Shown here piece after piece: positions 23,604 through 34,822 of a stretch of 64,000 nt of DNA; the stretch's first letter is position 1, and every line of letters starts with the position of its first letter. Below the pieces are notes generated by a model. The model searched no databases, was not told the DNA's origin, and saw nothing but the letters and a program-made list of their open reading frames with translations. The translations under genes were made by a program, and so were the position numbers. Source of the DNA: Lentzea cavernae. GTDB lineage: Bacteria > Actinomycetota > Actinomycetes > Mycobacteriales > Pseudonocardiaceae. The stretch is from contig NZ_BNAR01000006.1 of assembly GCF_014653695.1 (NCBI RefSeq), positions 310,001 through 374,000 on the forward strand. The letters run 5' to 3'.

Positions 23604-24916
23604 CGCTCCACCTCAACCTGTTCCTCCACGACACCGGCCACCACGAGGCGTCGTGGCGCCTGCCGGAGTCGGAACCGCTGGCGCACATCGACATCGCCTA
23701 CCACCAACGCATCGCGCGCATCGCCGAGGAGGCCAAGTTCGACTCGGTGTTCCTCGCGGACTCCCCCGTGCTGTGGGGAAAACCGAGCCGCCGCCCGTCC
23801 GGCAAGATCGAGCCGACCATCCTGCTCACCGCGATCGCCGCCGTCACCACGAGGATCGGCCTGATCGCCACGGCGTCCACCACCTACAACGAGCCGTTCA
23901 ACCTGGCCCGCCGGTTCGCGAGCCTCGACCACGTGAGCGGTGGCCGCGCGGGCTGGAACATCGTCACGACCGCGGGCGACGACGCGGCCCAGAACTTCGG
24001 CCTCGACGCCCAGCCCGCCCACCTCACCCGCTACGACAGGGCGGCGGAGTTCGTGGAGGTGTCGAAGAAGCTCTGGGACTCCTGGGACGACGACGCGATC
24101 ATCGCCGACAAGGCGACCGGTGTGCACGCCGTCGACGACCGCGTCCACACCATCGACCACGTCGGCCCGCACTTCAAAGTGCGCGGCCCGCTCAACGTCC
24201 CGCGCTCACCGCAGGGCCACCCGCTGCTCGTCCAGGCCGGCAGCTCCGAGGACGGCAGGGACTTCGCCGCGAAGCACGCGGAAGCCGTCTTCACCGCCCA
24301 CCAGACGCTGGAGGACGCCGTCGCGTTCTACCAGGACGTGAAGCGCCGGGCGATCGAGTTCGGCCGCGACCCGGACGAGGTCAAGATCCTGCCCGGCCTG
24401 GTCCCGGTGATCGGCTCCACGGAGGAGGAAGCGCACGCGCTCGACGCCGAACTGGAACGGCTGATCGTCCCGGAGCACGCGGCGAGGCAACTCGCGGGCC
24501 TGCTCAAGGTCGACCACCTGGAACTGGACGAGCAGCTGCCCGCCGACCTCCCGGACGAGGCCGCGATCGAGGGCGCCAAGTCCCGGTACACGCTGATCGT
24601 GGAACTGGCCCGGCGCGAACACCTGACCGTCCGCCAGCTGATCGGCAGGCTGGGCGGCGGCCGCGGCCACAAGACGTTCACCGGCACCGCGGTCCAGGTC
24701 GCCGACCAGCTCGAGCAGTGGCACCGGGCGGGCGCCGCGGACGGGTTCAACATCATGCCCGCCGTGCTGCCGTCCGGGCTGGAGCGGTTCGCGGACGAGG
24801 TCCTGCCGATCCTGCGGGAACGCGGCCTGTTCCGCACCGAGTACACCGGCAGCACCCTGCGCGAGCACTACGGCCTGCCGCGCCCCGCCGGCCAGTTCGC
24901 GGCGCTACCCGTGTGA
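23600..24916 (+). CDS. FMN-dependent monooxygenase (NtaA/SnaA/DszA family)
   Basis: This 438-residue luciferase-like protein has the family length and motifs: [18 protein letters not shown] at the start, the substrate-loop region [11 protein letters not shown], the [10 protein letters not shown] motif of the NtaA/DszA branch, and the C-terminal [27 protein letters not shown]. Members attack C-S or C-N bonds with reduced FMN and oxygen, for example on sulfones or nitrilotriacetate. With the sulfonate transporter and TauD enzyme beside it, an organosulfur substrate is most likely. Its 3' end overlaps the convergent patatin gene by 12 bp. Confidence 0.9.
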   Translation: MTLHLNLFLHDTGHHEASWRLPESEPLAHIDIAYHQRIARIAEEAKFDSVFLADSPVLWGKPSRRPSGKIEPTILLTAIAAVTTRIGLIATASTTYNEPFNLARRFASLDHVSGGRAGWNIVTTAGDDAAQNFGLDAQPAHLTRYDRAAEFVEVSKKLWDSWDDDAIIADKATGVHAVDDRVHTIDHVGPHFKVRGPLNVPRSPQGHPLLVQAGSSEDGRDFAAKHAEAVFTAHQTLEDAVAFYQDVKRRAIEFGRDPDEVKILPGLVPVIGSTEEEAHALDAELERLIVPEHAARQLAGLLKVDHLELDEQLPADLPDEAAIEGAKSRYTLIVELARREHLTVRQLIGRLGGGRGHKTFTGTAVQVADQLEQWHRAGAADGFNIMPAVLPSGLERFADEVLPILRERGLFRTEYTGSTLREHYGLPRPAGQFAALPV

Positions 24917-25765
24917 CGGGTGCCCGTACAGGCCCACGCCGGCGAACTCCAGGGACGTGAGGAACGTGGTCGAGGCCAGGTAGGAGGCCTCGACCAGTTC
25001 CGCGGTGTGCGAGAAGTCCAGCGGCGTCACGGCCTGCACGGGCGGGCCGGGCAGGTAGAGCACCGGGGCGCTCTGCGACGCGAGCTCCACCTCCAGCACG
25101 GCCTGGTTGCGCATGCCCAGCGTCGCCCAGAACAACAACGTCTCGGCCAGCGTCTCCGGCACCGTCGGCAGGTGGCCGGGGAACGCGCAGTCCAGCACCA
25201 CCAACGACTTCGCGCCCATCGCGAGGGCCTGGCGGATCGGCACGTTCGCCAGCACCCCGCCGTCGTAGAGCACCTGGTCGCCGATGCGCACGGGCGGGTA
25301 GACACCCGGGATCGCCGCGCTGGCGAGGATCGCGGGCACCAGCTCGCCCTCGGTGATGTTCACGGCCTCCCCGGTCACGCCGTTCACCGACACCGCGCCG
25401 AACGGCAGCGTCAGGTCGGAGAACGAGGTTCGGCCGTCGAGACCCTCGGACAGCACGTGCGCCAGCCCGGTGTTCGGGAAGAGGTAGGTCTTGTTGGTGC
25501 GCAACGACCTCAGCTGCGCGATCGGCCCGCCGGGGAACACCCGCTGCCGCGTCATGCCCTGCCACAGCACGGCCAGCCGTTCCGCGGCCTCGTCCGGGTC
25601 GAGGGCGAGCAACGAGCCGTTGACCGAGCCGACCGACGTGCCGACGACCAGGTCGGGCCGCACGCCGTGCTCCCGCAGCGCGCGCAGCATGCCGACCTGG
25701 GCGGCGCCGAGGCTTCCCCCACCGCCGAGCACGAAGGCGACTGGTCCTGGCAGTTCGATCGTCAC
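24905..25765 (-). CDS. Patatin-like phospholipase (RssA type)
   Basis: This 286-residue protein has the oxyanion loop GGGGSLG (14-20), nucleophile elbow GTSVG (Ser44) and the catalytic Asp168 in DGG, so the Ser-Asp dyad is complete. It should hydrolyse acyl esters of phospholipids in the cytosol. GTG 25765 lies 8 nt after a TAGGAT -10-like box. It sits 45 bp downstream of the phosphodiesterase gene on the same strand, so they may be cotranscribed. Confidence 0.9.
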   Translation of the reverse strand: MTIELPGPVAFVLGGGGSLGAAQVGMLRALREHGVRPDLVVGTSVGSVNGSLLALDPDEAAERLAVLWQGMTRQRVFPGGPIAQLRSLRTNKTYLFPNTGLAHVLSEGLDGRTSFSDLTLPFGAVSVNGVTGEAVNITEGELVPAILASAAIPGVYPPVRIGDQVLYDGGVLANVPIRQALAMGAKSLVVLDCAFPGHLPTVPETLAETLLFWATLGMRNQAVLEVELASQSAPVLYLPGPPVQAVTPLDFSHTAELVEASYLASTTFLTSLEFAGVGLYGHPSHG

Positions 25766-25810
25766 GTCCGGTGATCCTAAGACGAGGTGCGGGAAGCGGC
25801 TGGATTCGGT

Positions 25811-26908
25811 CTACGCTGAAGGTACTGAGTGGACCAGGAGCGGGATCGCCATCTCCTCCCTGGTCCGCGCCCCGTGGAACCCCGTCAGGGCGTTCCAGCT
25901 CGGCTCGGCCTGGCCGCGCAGCAGCACCGCGGTGCCCTTCATCGCGACGACGACGTCCCCGATGCGGTCCGCCGCGAGCGGGCTGACCAGGCCGAACCAC
26001 CCGGCCTCCACCGCGTCCTCCCTCGTGAGCACGTCCGCCCTGTCACCGAGGAACTCCCGCCACACCGGCAGCACCTCGGAGGTCTCGGTGTGCAGGTAGC
26101 GCACCCGCGGTTCGCCGGCGATCACGCGCACCCCCTGCCACAGCAGCGGTTCCGTGTCGAAGTCGATCCGCTCGCCCGCGGTGATCATCCCGTGGTCCGC
26201 CGTGACGACGAACAGCGAGCCGGCGGGCAGCCGTGACGCGATCCGCGACGCCAGCGCGTCGACGAACTCCAGCTGCAGCACCCATTCCTCGGAGCCGGGG
26301 CCGTAGAAGTGCCCGATCGTGTCCAGGTCGGGGTGGTAGGCGTAGCAGAACGAGCGGTCCTCGGCGACCGCCGCGACCGACCCCAGCGCGAGGTCGCCGA
26401 ACCCGGCCACGCCGCGGAACCACGACCCGCGCAGCACCGCCCTCGTCAGCCCGCTGCCGCGGTGGGTGAGCGGCGCGACCGCGCTGACCGCGACCCCGGC
26501 CGCCGCCGCCCGTTCGAACAGCGTCGGGTGCGGCTGCACGACCTCGGGCACGAGCGCCTTGCGCAGGTCGTGGCGGTGGTCGCCCGCACGCGACCAGGTC
26601 AGCGAGTTGAGCACCTCGTCGCCGACCGCGAACGTGTAACCGACGATGCCGTGCTCACCGGAGAGCAGCCCGGTGCCGACCGAGGCGAGGCTCGTGGCCG
26701 TCGAGGACGGGAACCCGGCGTCGATCGACCGGTCGGGCAGCGAGGACAGGAACGGCGCGTGCGAGGCGTACGAGCGCAGCAGCTCGTGGCCGAGCCCGTC
26801 GACGAGCAGCAGGACGACACGCCGGGCCCGTGGCAGGCCTAGCGTGTTGTCGGCGCCAGGAACGTCCAGGCCCGACAGCAGTGATGGGACGACCGCGGCG
26901 ATGGTCAT
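25811..26908 (-). CDS. Alkaline-phosphatase-superfamily phosphodiesterase
   Basis: This 365-residue protein has the metal-site motifs of nucleotide pyrophosphatase/phosphodiesterases: [12 protein letters not shown] (first Asp), [15 protein letters not shown] (nucleophile loop), [14 protein letters not shown] (Asp/His) and TADHGM (Asp-His). There is no signal peptide. It could cleave nucleotide or phospholipid phosphodiesters; the substrate is unknown. ATG 26908 is divergent from the Tex gene across 49 bp. Confidence 0.88.
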   Translation of the reverse strand: MTIAAVVPSLLSGLDVPGADNTLGLPRARRVVLLLVDGLGHELLRSYASHAPFLSSLPDRSIDAGFPSSTATSLASVGTGLLSGEHGIVGYTFAVGDEVLNSLTWSRAGDHRHDLRKALVPEVVQPHPTLFERAAAAGVAVSAVAPLTHRGSGLTRAVLRGSWFRGVAGFGDLALGSVAAVAEDRSFCYAYHPDLDTIGHFYGPGSEEWVLQLEFVDALASRIASRLPAGSLFVVTADHGMITAGERIDFDTEPLLWQGVRVIAGEPRVRYLHTETSEVLPVWREFLGDRADVLTREDAVEAGWFGLVSPLAADRIGDVVVAMKGTAVLLRGQAEPSWNALTGFHGARTREEMAIPLLVHSVPSA

Positions 26909-26957
26909 GAAGGACACCGTGCCACGTCGAATCCGGCAGCGGGCAGAATGGCGCGCT

Positions 26958-29291
<2,334 letters not shown>

Positions 29292-29297
29292 GACGGA

Positions 29298-29331
29298 AAA
29301 CGCCCCCTCCCGCACGCGGGAGGGGGCGTTT
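29298..29331. terminator. Bidirectional intrinsic terminator between tex and the binding-protein gene
   Basis: AAACGCCCCCTCCCG (29298-29312) pairs perfectly with CGGGAGGGGGCGTTT (29317-29331) around CACG. A-rich and T-rich flanks on either side allow termination in both directions, which fits the convergent genes tex and 29344-30582. Confidence 0.88.
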
Positions 29332-29343
29332 CTCATTTGGCGC

Positions 29344-30582
29344 CTATTTGGCCCGCGTGCCCTTGAGCTTCACGAGCTCCGACTCGAACAGCTCCTCGAC
29401 GGTGGTGAGACCGCCGGGCGCCTTCGAGTCGACCTTCGTGATGTAGGACTGCGTGGCCGAGGGCCGTCCCACCAGCGAGTAGTGCAACGCGCTGGTCAGG
29501 CCCTGGGTGTCCAGGCCGTTGGTGCTGTGGAACGCGTCCAGCACGCCGTCGCGCGAGAGGTCGCCCTTCTCGCAGGCCTTCTCGACGACCGAGAGGAACA
29601 CCTTCGCGACCGTGTAGCCGTGGTCGACGTAGATCGCGGGCTTGTCGTTCGGGTAGTACTTGTTGAACGCCGCCGCCACCTCGCGCGGGCCGGGCTGGCT
29701 GCCGGTGAACGGCGCCACGGACGTCACCACGGACACCTGCTTCTCCACGGCCGGGCCGACCGGCGAGTCGAGGATCGCGGTGTCGAAGCCGACCACGTTG
29801 ACCATGAACGGCACCTCCCACTTCAGCGCCGCGGCCACCCCGACGGCGGCGGCGGTCTGGGCGGGGGTGGTGCTGAGCACGACGGCCTTCGCGCCCGCGG
29901 CCTTGAGCGCGGCGATCTGCTGCGTGAGGTCGGCGGCGGTCTCGCTGATCGGCTGCTCGGCGATCTTCATGTTCCACTGCGTCCCGACGAACCGGCTGCC
30001 CTCGACGGCGTTGTCGCCGTAGCTGCCCTGGGCGTAGACGTGGCCGACGGTGTCGCCTTCCTTGATCACACCGCGACGCTTGTAGTGGTCGAGCCCGTTG
30101 ATGACGTCGAGGTCGTACGTGGTGCCGACGATCATCATGTGCGGGTTGCCGAGCAAGGACGCGGCCCACGAGGCCGGCGCGGTCAGCGTCCTGGTCTGCA
30201 TGATGTCGGGCTCGATCGCCGCGGTCATCGGCGTGCCCGCGAGTTCCAGCAGGCCCAGGACCTGGGGTTCCAGGTCGAAGTAGGCGTCGAGCGCCTTCTG
30301 CACGTCGTACGCGTGGTCCTTCGTCTTCAGCTCGACCTTGCGGCCGCAGATGCCGCCGCGGTCGTTGACCTGCTTCAAGTACAGCTCGTAGCCCTTCATG
30401 CGGGTCAGCGCCGAGGCTTTGAACGGCCCTGTCATGTCCGTGAGGATGCCGAGCGAGATCGTGTCGTCGGTAACGCCCGGCCCGGTCTTGACCTGGGCCT
30501 TCGCGTCTTCCTTGGCACCACAGCCGGCCACCAGGACGGCCAGGGCCAAGGCGGCGGTGGGCAGTACACGGCGGAGGGGCAT
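29344..30582 (-). CDS. Branched-chain-type ABC transporter substrate-binding lipoprotein
   Basis: This 412-residue lipoprotein has a lipobox VAGC after MPLRRVLPTAALALAVL. The mature part follows the Leu/Ile/Val-binding (periplasmic binding protein type 1) pattern: ISLGILTDMTGPFKASALTRMKGYELYLKQVNDRGGICGRKVEL, and DLTQQIAALKAAGAKAVVLS. No permease or ATPase gene is nearby, so it is an orphan and must work with a transporter elsewhere or as a sensor. AAGGA precedes ATG 30582. Confidence 0.9.
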   Translation of the reverse strand: MPLRRVLPTAALALAVLVAGCGAKEDAKAQVKTGPGVTDDTISLGILTDMTGPFKASALTRMKGYELYLKQVNDRGGICGRKVELKTKDHAYDVQKALDAYFDLEPQVLGLLELAGTPMTAAIEPDIMQTRTLTAPASWAASLLGNPHMMIVGTTYDLDVINGLDHYKRRGVIKEGDTVGHVYAQGSYGDNAVEGSRFVGTQWNMKIAEQPISETAADLTQQIAALKAAGAKAVVLSTTPAQTAAAVGVAAALKWEVPFMVNVVGFDTAILDSPVGPAVEKQVSVVTSVAPFTGSQPGPREVAAAFNKYYPNDKPAIYVDHGYTVAKVFLSVVEKACEKGDLSRDGVLDAFHSTNGLDTQGLTSALHYSLVGRPSATQSYITKVDSKAPGGLTTVEELFESELVKLKGTRAK

Positions 30583-30787
30583 GCAGAGGTCCTTGTCCAA
30601 ATGATCGAGACATACTAAGCGGTAGCTCAGTATTGGGCGGGGGCCCACATAATGCCCCCTTATGTGCTACGGAACACAGCTCCGTAAGGTTCATGTGACT
30701 ACCGTTCGGTTACGGAGTGTGCTAGCTCTTCGGCACCGAACGAAATGAGATACGCGTGATCGGTCACATCGCGGGTATCCCCGTGGA
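30583..30787. other. Intergenic region with several hairpins
   Basis: About 200 bp between divergent genes contain GGGGGCCCACATAATGCCCCC-like pairing near 30640-30660, ACGGA-N7-TCCGT near 30670-30690, and CGTTCGGT (30703-30710) paired with ACCGAACG (30735-30742). It is more AT-rich than its surroundings. The elements may be promoter operators or a structured leader; no gene is seen. Confidence 0.35.
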
Positions 30788-30994
30788 GTGAAAATCGTCG
30801 TCACCGGTGCGTCCGGCAACGCCGGCACCGCGCTGCGCCGCCACCCGGACCTCACCGACGCCGGTCTCGACGTGCGCGCACCGTCGTCACCGCGCAACAC
30901 CACACGGGCACATCAAGATCTGAAATGGTGGCCAGAACACGACGCGCGCGATGTGCTGCGTGAGGTCATGACAGCAATGGGAGGACGTGCGTGA
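30788..30994 (+). pseudogene. Remnant of an NAD-dependent epimerase/dehydratase
   Basis: The 68-residue frame starts with a perfect Rossmann motif (MKIVVTGASGNAGTALRR) and ends with the typical last helix of extended SDR epimerases (LKWWPEHDARDVLREVMTAM). The 200 or more residues that should lie between are missing, so this is an in-frame internal deletion of an NAD-dependent epimerase gene. The GTGA overlap with the next gene is kept, as if translation coupling still matters. It is probably not an active enzyme. Confidence 0.65.
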
Positions 30995-32529
30995 ACGAGG
31001 TCGACGCGGTCGTCATCGGCTCCGGTCCGAACGGGCTGGTCGCCGCGACCCTGCTGGCGGACGCGGGCTGGGACGTGCTCGTGCTGGAGCAGCGCGACAC
31101 GGCCGGTGGTGCCGTGGCATCGGCGGAGACCACCGCTCCGGGTTTCAGGAACGACGTCTACAGCGCGTTCTACCCACTCGGTCTCGGCTCGCCGGTCATC
31201 GGCGCGTTGAACCTCGACGTGCAGTGGGAGCACGCACCGGCCGTGCTGGCCCACGTGCTGCCGGACGACCGCGTCGCGCTGCTCTCCCGTGACGTCGACG
31301 TCACGGCGAAGTCCGTCGGCTCGTTCGCCGACTCGGACGCCGAGGCGTGGCAGGCCACGTACGCCCAGTGGCAGCAGGTCCGCCACAGCGTGCTGGAGAG
31401 CCTGCTGCGGCCGTTCCCACCGGTGCGCGGCGGCATCTCGTTGCTGCGCACGCTGGGCCTGGGCGACGCGCTGCGGCTGACGCGGCTGCTGACCCAGCCC
31501 GTGCGACGGCTCGGCGAGGAGCTCTTCGCCGGTGAGGGCGCGCGGGTGTTGCTGGCGGGCAACACGATGCACTCCGACCTCGGCCCCGACCAGGCCGGTG
31601 GAGCGGGCTTCGGCTGGCTGCTGGCCATGCTCGCCCAGGAGGTCGGCAATCCCGTGCCCCGCGGCGGCGCGGGTGAGCTGGCCGGGTCCCTCGTCCGCCG
31701 GTTCGGCGGACGCATCGAGACGGGTGCGCGGGTGACCGAAGTGCTGCACGCGCGCGGTGTCGCCGTGGGTGTGCGTCTGGAAGACGGTTCCGTTGTGCGC
31801 GCACGGCGTGCGGTGCTCGCCGACGTGCCCGCGCCGAGGCTGTACCTGGACCTGATCGGCGGTGACGCGCTGCCGTCGAAGCTCGCGCAGGACCTGAAGA
31901 AGTTCCAGTGGGACGGCGACACGATCAAGGTCGACTGGGCGCTGTCGGGCCCGATCCCGTGGACGAACCCCGAGGCCGCGCAGGCGGGCACGGTCCACCT
32001 CGGCGGCGACGTCAACGGCCTCGCGAACGTCGCCCACGAGCTGGCGTGCGGCAAGGTGCCGCGCAACCCGTTCATGATCCTCGGCCAGATGACGACGACC
32101 GACCCGACCCGCTCCCCCGCCGGCACCGAGGCGGCCTGGGCCTACACCCACGTGCCGCTGGGCGGGAGCTGGACGCCGGAGCGGCTCAAGCGCCGCGCCG
32201 ACCGCCTCGAGCTGATGATCGAGGAACGCGCACCCGGCTTCCGCTCGCGCATCCTCGACCGCTCGGTACTGGGCCCCGACCAGATCGGGTCGGTCAACGG
32301 CGGCACGGCGGCGATCCACCAGCAGCTGGTCTTCCGGCCCGTACCGGGCCTCGGCCGCGCGGACACCCCGTTCGACCGCCTCTACCTGACCGGGTCGTCG
32401 GCGTGGCCGGGCGGCGGCGTGCACGGCGCGGCGGGCGCGAACGCGGCACGTGCGGCGCTCGCGCGGTGGGGTGCGGCCGGCGAGCTCTACCGGATGCTGA
32501 TCCAGGGCCTGCACAAGACGATCTACTGA
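30991..32529 (+). CDS. Phytoene-dehydrogenase-like FAD-dependent oxidoreductase
   Basis: This 512-residue flavoprotein has the N-terminal dinucleotide motif VVIGSGPNGLVAATLLADAG, the LVLEQRDTAGG ribityl-binding motif, and the C-terminal LYLTGSSAWPGGGVHGAAGANAA motif typical of the CrtI/phytoene desaturase superfamily. No carotenoid genes are nearby, so the substrate is unknown. GTG 30991 overlaps the stop of the epimerase remnant; GGAGG lies upstream. Confidence 0.88.
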   Translation: MNEVDAVVIGSGPNGLVAATLLADAGWDVLVLEQRDTAGGAVASAETTAPGFRNDVYSAFYPLGLGSPVIGALNLDVQWEHAPAVLAHVLPDDRVALLSRDVDVTAKSVGSFADSDAEAWQATYAQWQQVRHSVLESLLRPFPPVRGGISLLRTLGLGDALRLTRLLTQPVRRLGEELFAGEGARVLLAGNTMHSDLGPDQAGGAGFGWLLAMLAQEVGNPVPRGGAGELAGSLVRRFGGRIETGARVTEVLHARGVAVGVRLEDGSVVRARRAVLADVPAPRLYLDLIGGDALPSKLAQDLKKFQWDGDTIKVDWALSGPIPWTNPEAAQAGTVHLGGDVNGLANVAHELACGKVPRNPFMILGQMTTTDPTRSPAGTEAAWAYTHVPLGGSWTPERLKRRADRLELMIEERAPGFRSRILDRSVLGPDQIGSVNGGTAAIHQQLVFRPVPGLGRADTPFDRLYLTGSSAWPGGGVHGAAGANAARAALARWGAAGELYRMLIQGLHKTIY

Positions 32530-32539
32530 CGTTCCGGAG

Positions 32540-33400
32540 CTACCGGCGGGCGAGCCTGCGGGTCCGTGAGGCCCGCAGGTAGCCCATCACCAGCGCTTCC
32601 AGGTCGGGGCGCGCGGCCTGGAAGCCCTCGGGCACGGTGCCGCCGCGCACCAGCGCCGTCGCCTGCCGCGCGGTGCGCGAGGAGTCCACGACGCCGTCCA
32701 CCCCGAGCTCCAGCTCGGCGGGCCCCACGACGACGTGGTGCTCGTCCAGGATCTCCTCGATGTCACCGGACACCTGCACGCGGCCCTCGTCGAGCAGCAG
32801 CAGGTGGTCGCAGACGTCACCGAGGTCGGTGAGCAGGTGCGAGGACAGCAGCACCGTCGTGCCGCGTTCGGCGACCTCGGTCATGACGATCCGCAACGTC
32901 TCGTCGCGCGCCAACGGGTCGAGGTCGGACAACGGCTCGTCGAGCAGCAACACCTTCGGCAGCCTGCCGAGCGCCACCGCGATCGCGACCTGCGTGCGCG
33001 CGCCGGCGGACAACGTGCCCACCTTCGCGTCCTCGTCCACGCCCGCAAGGAGATCCAGCACCTCGTTCGCGCGCTCGTCCGACCAGCGGTCGTTCATCGC
33101 CGCGCCCGCCCGCATCATCTCGCGGACGGTGAACTGGTCGTAGAGCGGCCTTTTCTGGGTCAGCAGCGCCACGTCCGGGTGCATCCGGCCGCGGACCGCG
33201 GTGCCGTGCACGGTGATCTCACCGCTGGTGGGCTTCGCGAGCCCGGCGATCAGCGACAGCAGCGTGCTCTTGCCCGCGCCGTTCGGCCCGACCAGCCCGG
33301 TCACGCTGCCCTCCGGCAACGAGAACGAGCAGCCGTCGAGCGCCTTGGTGCGCCCGAAGTGCTTCGCGACGTGCTCCGCGCGCACGGGACCGGCGTTCAT
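32540..33400 (-). CDS. ABC transporter ATP-binding protein, second ATPase of the GntR operon
   Basis: This 286-residue ATPase has Walker A GPNGAGKST, Walker B VLLLDEPLSDLDP and the H-loop LLSSH. The signature motif is LSAGAR instead of LSGGQ, which is weakened but still has the key Ser. The last 70 residues form an accessory domain found in exporters. It is the last gene of an operon that also encodes an ATPase, an ABC-2 permease and a GntR regulator, so it may pair with that ATPase or work with a permease elsewhere. Confidence 0.88.
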   Translation of the reverse strand: MNAGPVRAEHVAKHFGRTKALDGCSFSLPEGSVTGLVGPNGAGKSTLLSLIAGLAKPTSGEITVHGTAVRGRMHPDVALLTQKRPLYDQFTVREMMRAGAAMNDRWSDERANEVLDLLAGVDEDAKVGTLSAGARTQVAIAVALGRLPKVLLLDEPLSDLDPLARDETLRIVMTEVAERGTTVLLSSHLLTDLGDVCDHLLLLDEGRVQVSGDIEEILDEHHVVVGPAELELGVDGVVDSSRTARQATALVRGGTVPEGFQAARPDLEALVMGYLRASRTRRLARR

Positions 33401-33439
33401 CGTGCTCCCAAGTCCACAGTGGACATCATTCGGCGGGCA

Positions 33440-33829
33440 TCAGTAGTGCGTGCCCCGCACGTCGGTGTAGATCGCGTCGACCTCGTCGCCCGAGAGCCCC
33501 TCGTCCACCGCGCGGTCCATCCACTGCTCCAAGTCCTGCCGCAGCGGCGCGTCCGCCTTCGCCGCGTCGGTGGCGAGGGAGGCGGTGACGAACGTGCCCA
33601 TGCCCCGCCGGCCCTCCACGAGCCCCTCGTGCTCGAGCTCGCGGTACGCCTTCAGCACGGTGTTGGGGTTGACCCTGGTGGCCTCCACGACCTCCCGTGC
33701 CGTCGGCAGCTTGTCGCCGGGTCCGAGCAGGCCCATCCTCATGGCCTGCTTGACCTGCGCGGCGATCTGGAGATAGGTGGACACCCCGGAGTGCCGATCG
33801 ATGCGGAACTCGATCACGCCGCCCAGCAT
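33440..33829 (-). CDS. GntR-family (YtrA-type) regulator
   Basis: This 129-residue protein has a winged HTH (ATYLQIA-like STYLQIAAQVKQAMRMGLLGPGDKLPTAREVVEATRVNPNTVLKAYRELE) and a short C-terminal tail, as in YtrA-type regulators that control ABC exporters. ATG 33829 or GTG 33817 could be the start; the family usually begins at the IEFRID segment, which favours GTG 33817. It lies inside the ABC operon it presumably represses. Confidence 0.88.
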   Translation of the reverse strand: MLGGVIEFRIDRHSGVSTYLQIAAQVKQAMRMGLLGPGDKLPTAREVVEATRVNPNTVLKAYRELEHEGLVEGRRGMGTFVTASLATDAAKADAPLRQDLEQWMDRAVDEGLSGDEVDAIYTDVRGTHY

Positions 33830-33853
33830 AGGTGTCCACCCGTCCACCTCCGG

Positions 33854-34822
33854 TCACACCTGCCTTCGCACTGCCCACGTCGAGCCCAGCACGAACAGCA
33901 CGGCCAGTCCGGCGAAGATCGAGCCTTCCAGCAGGTGCAGCGTGGTCGCCTGGCCGGCGGGGACGATGTCCGCGTACCGCTGCGCGAGGCCGTTCTCCCG
34001 GAAGCAGGCCGACCAGTCCACGCCGCCCTGCGCGTCGGCCCTGTCCGTGCAGTTCATCATCGGCGTCGGATCGGCGACCACCGCGCCTCCCGAGTCCAGG
34101 AAACCCGCGTCCACCACCAGTGGGCGGCCGGGGACGACGGCGTTGACGTCCAGGTCGTTCGTGATCAGGCGGGTCGGCGTGACGAGGGACTCGCGCACGT
34201 CACCGATCAGGACCCGTGCCGCGATGAACAGCCCCAGCGTCACCGTCATCGCCACGAGCGTCCGCTTGAACAGCGCGCCCGCGGCCATGCCGAGCGTGTA
34301 GGCGAAGAGCGTGTAGGCGAGCGGTGACACGCCCTGCGCGTCGAAGCTCGTGAAGTAGAACGTGCTCGCCGAGAGCGGCCCGAGCTCACCGGCCGCTTCC
34401 AGCCAGCTGTGCACGACGAGCTGGTAGACGCCCACCACGACCAGCGCGGGCAGGCCCGCGACGAGGAACTTGGTCACCGTCCAGCGCGTCCGGCCGACCG
34501 ACTGGGTGAACGCCAGCGCGTGCGTGCCCTGCTCGAACTCCCGCGCGAACAGCGGCGCGCCGATGAAGACACCGATCAGCACGGGCGCCGCGAGCACCGT
34601 GCCCTGTGCGAGCCGCAACCTGTCGAACCAGGTGTCCTGGAAGCCGTCGGCGGCCCGGATGCCGCACTCGGAACCGAACGGGAGGCACCCCGCGAGGTCG
34701 CCCGCCTGCAGGTCGGCGACCATTCCCGCCCGCAGCAGCAGAACGGCGGCGACGCTGACGACCAGCCCGGCGACCAGCGTGATGAAGACGGGCCGCTGCT
34801 GCCGCCACACGATCCACGTCAC
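33854..34822 (-). CDS. ABC-2-type transporter permease
   Basis: This 322-residue membrane protein has about six hydrophobic segments, beginning WRQQRPVFITLVAGLVVSVAAVLLL and ending FAGLAVLFVLGSTWAV. The FAREFEQGTHALAFTQSVGRTRW segment is typical of ABC-2 permeases linked to YtrA-type operons. A large extracytoplasmic loop near the C-terminus contains two Cys. It overlaps the ATPase gene by 4 bp. Confidence 0.88.
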   Translation of the reverse strand: MTWIVWRQQRPVFITLVAGLVVSVAAVLLLRAGMVADLQAGDLAGCLPFGSECGIRAADGFQDTWFDRLRLAQGTVLAAPVLIGVFIGAPLFAREFEQGTHALAFTQSVGRTRWTVTKFLVAGLPALVVVGVYQLVVHSWLEAAGELGPLSASTFYFTSFDAQGVSPLAYTLFAYTLGMAAGALFKRTLVAMTVTLGLFIAARVLIGDVRESLVTPTRLITNDLDVNAVVPGRPLVVDAGFLDSGGAVVADPTPMMNCTDRADAQGGVDWSACFRENGLAQRYADIVPAGQATTLHLLEGSIFAGLAVLFVLGSTWAVRRQV

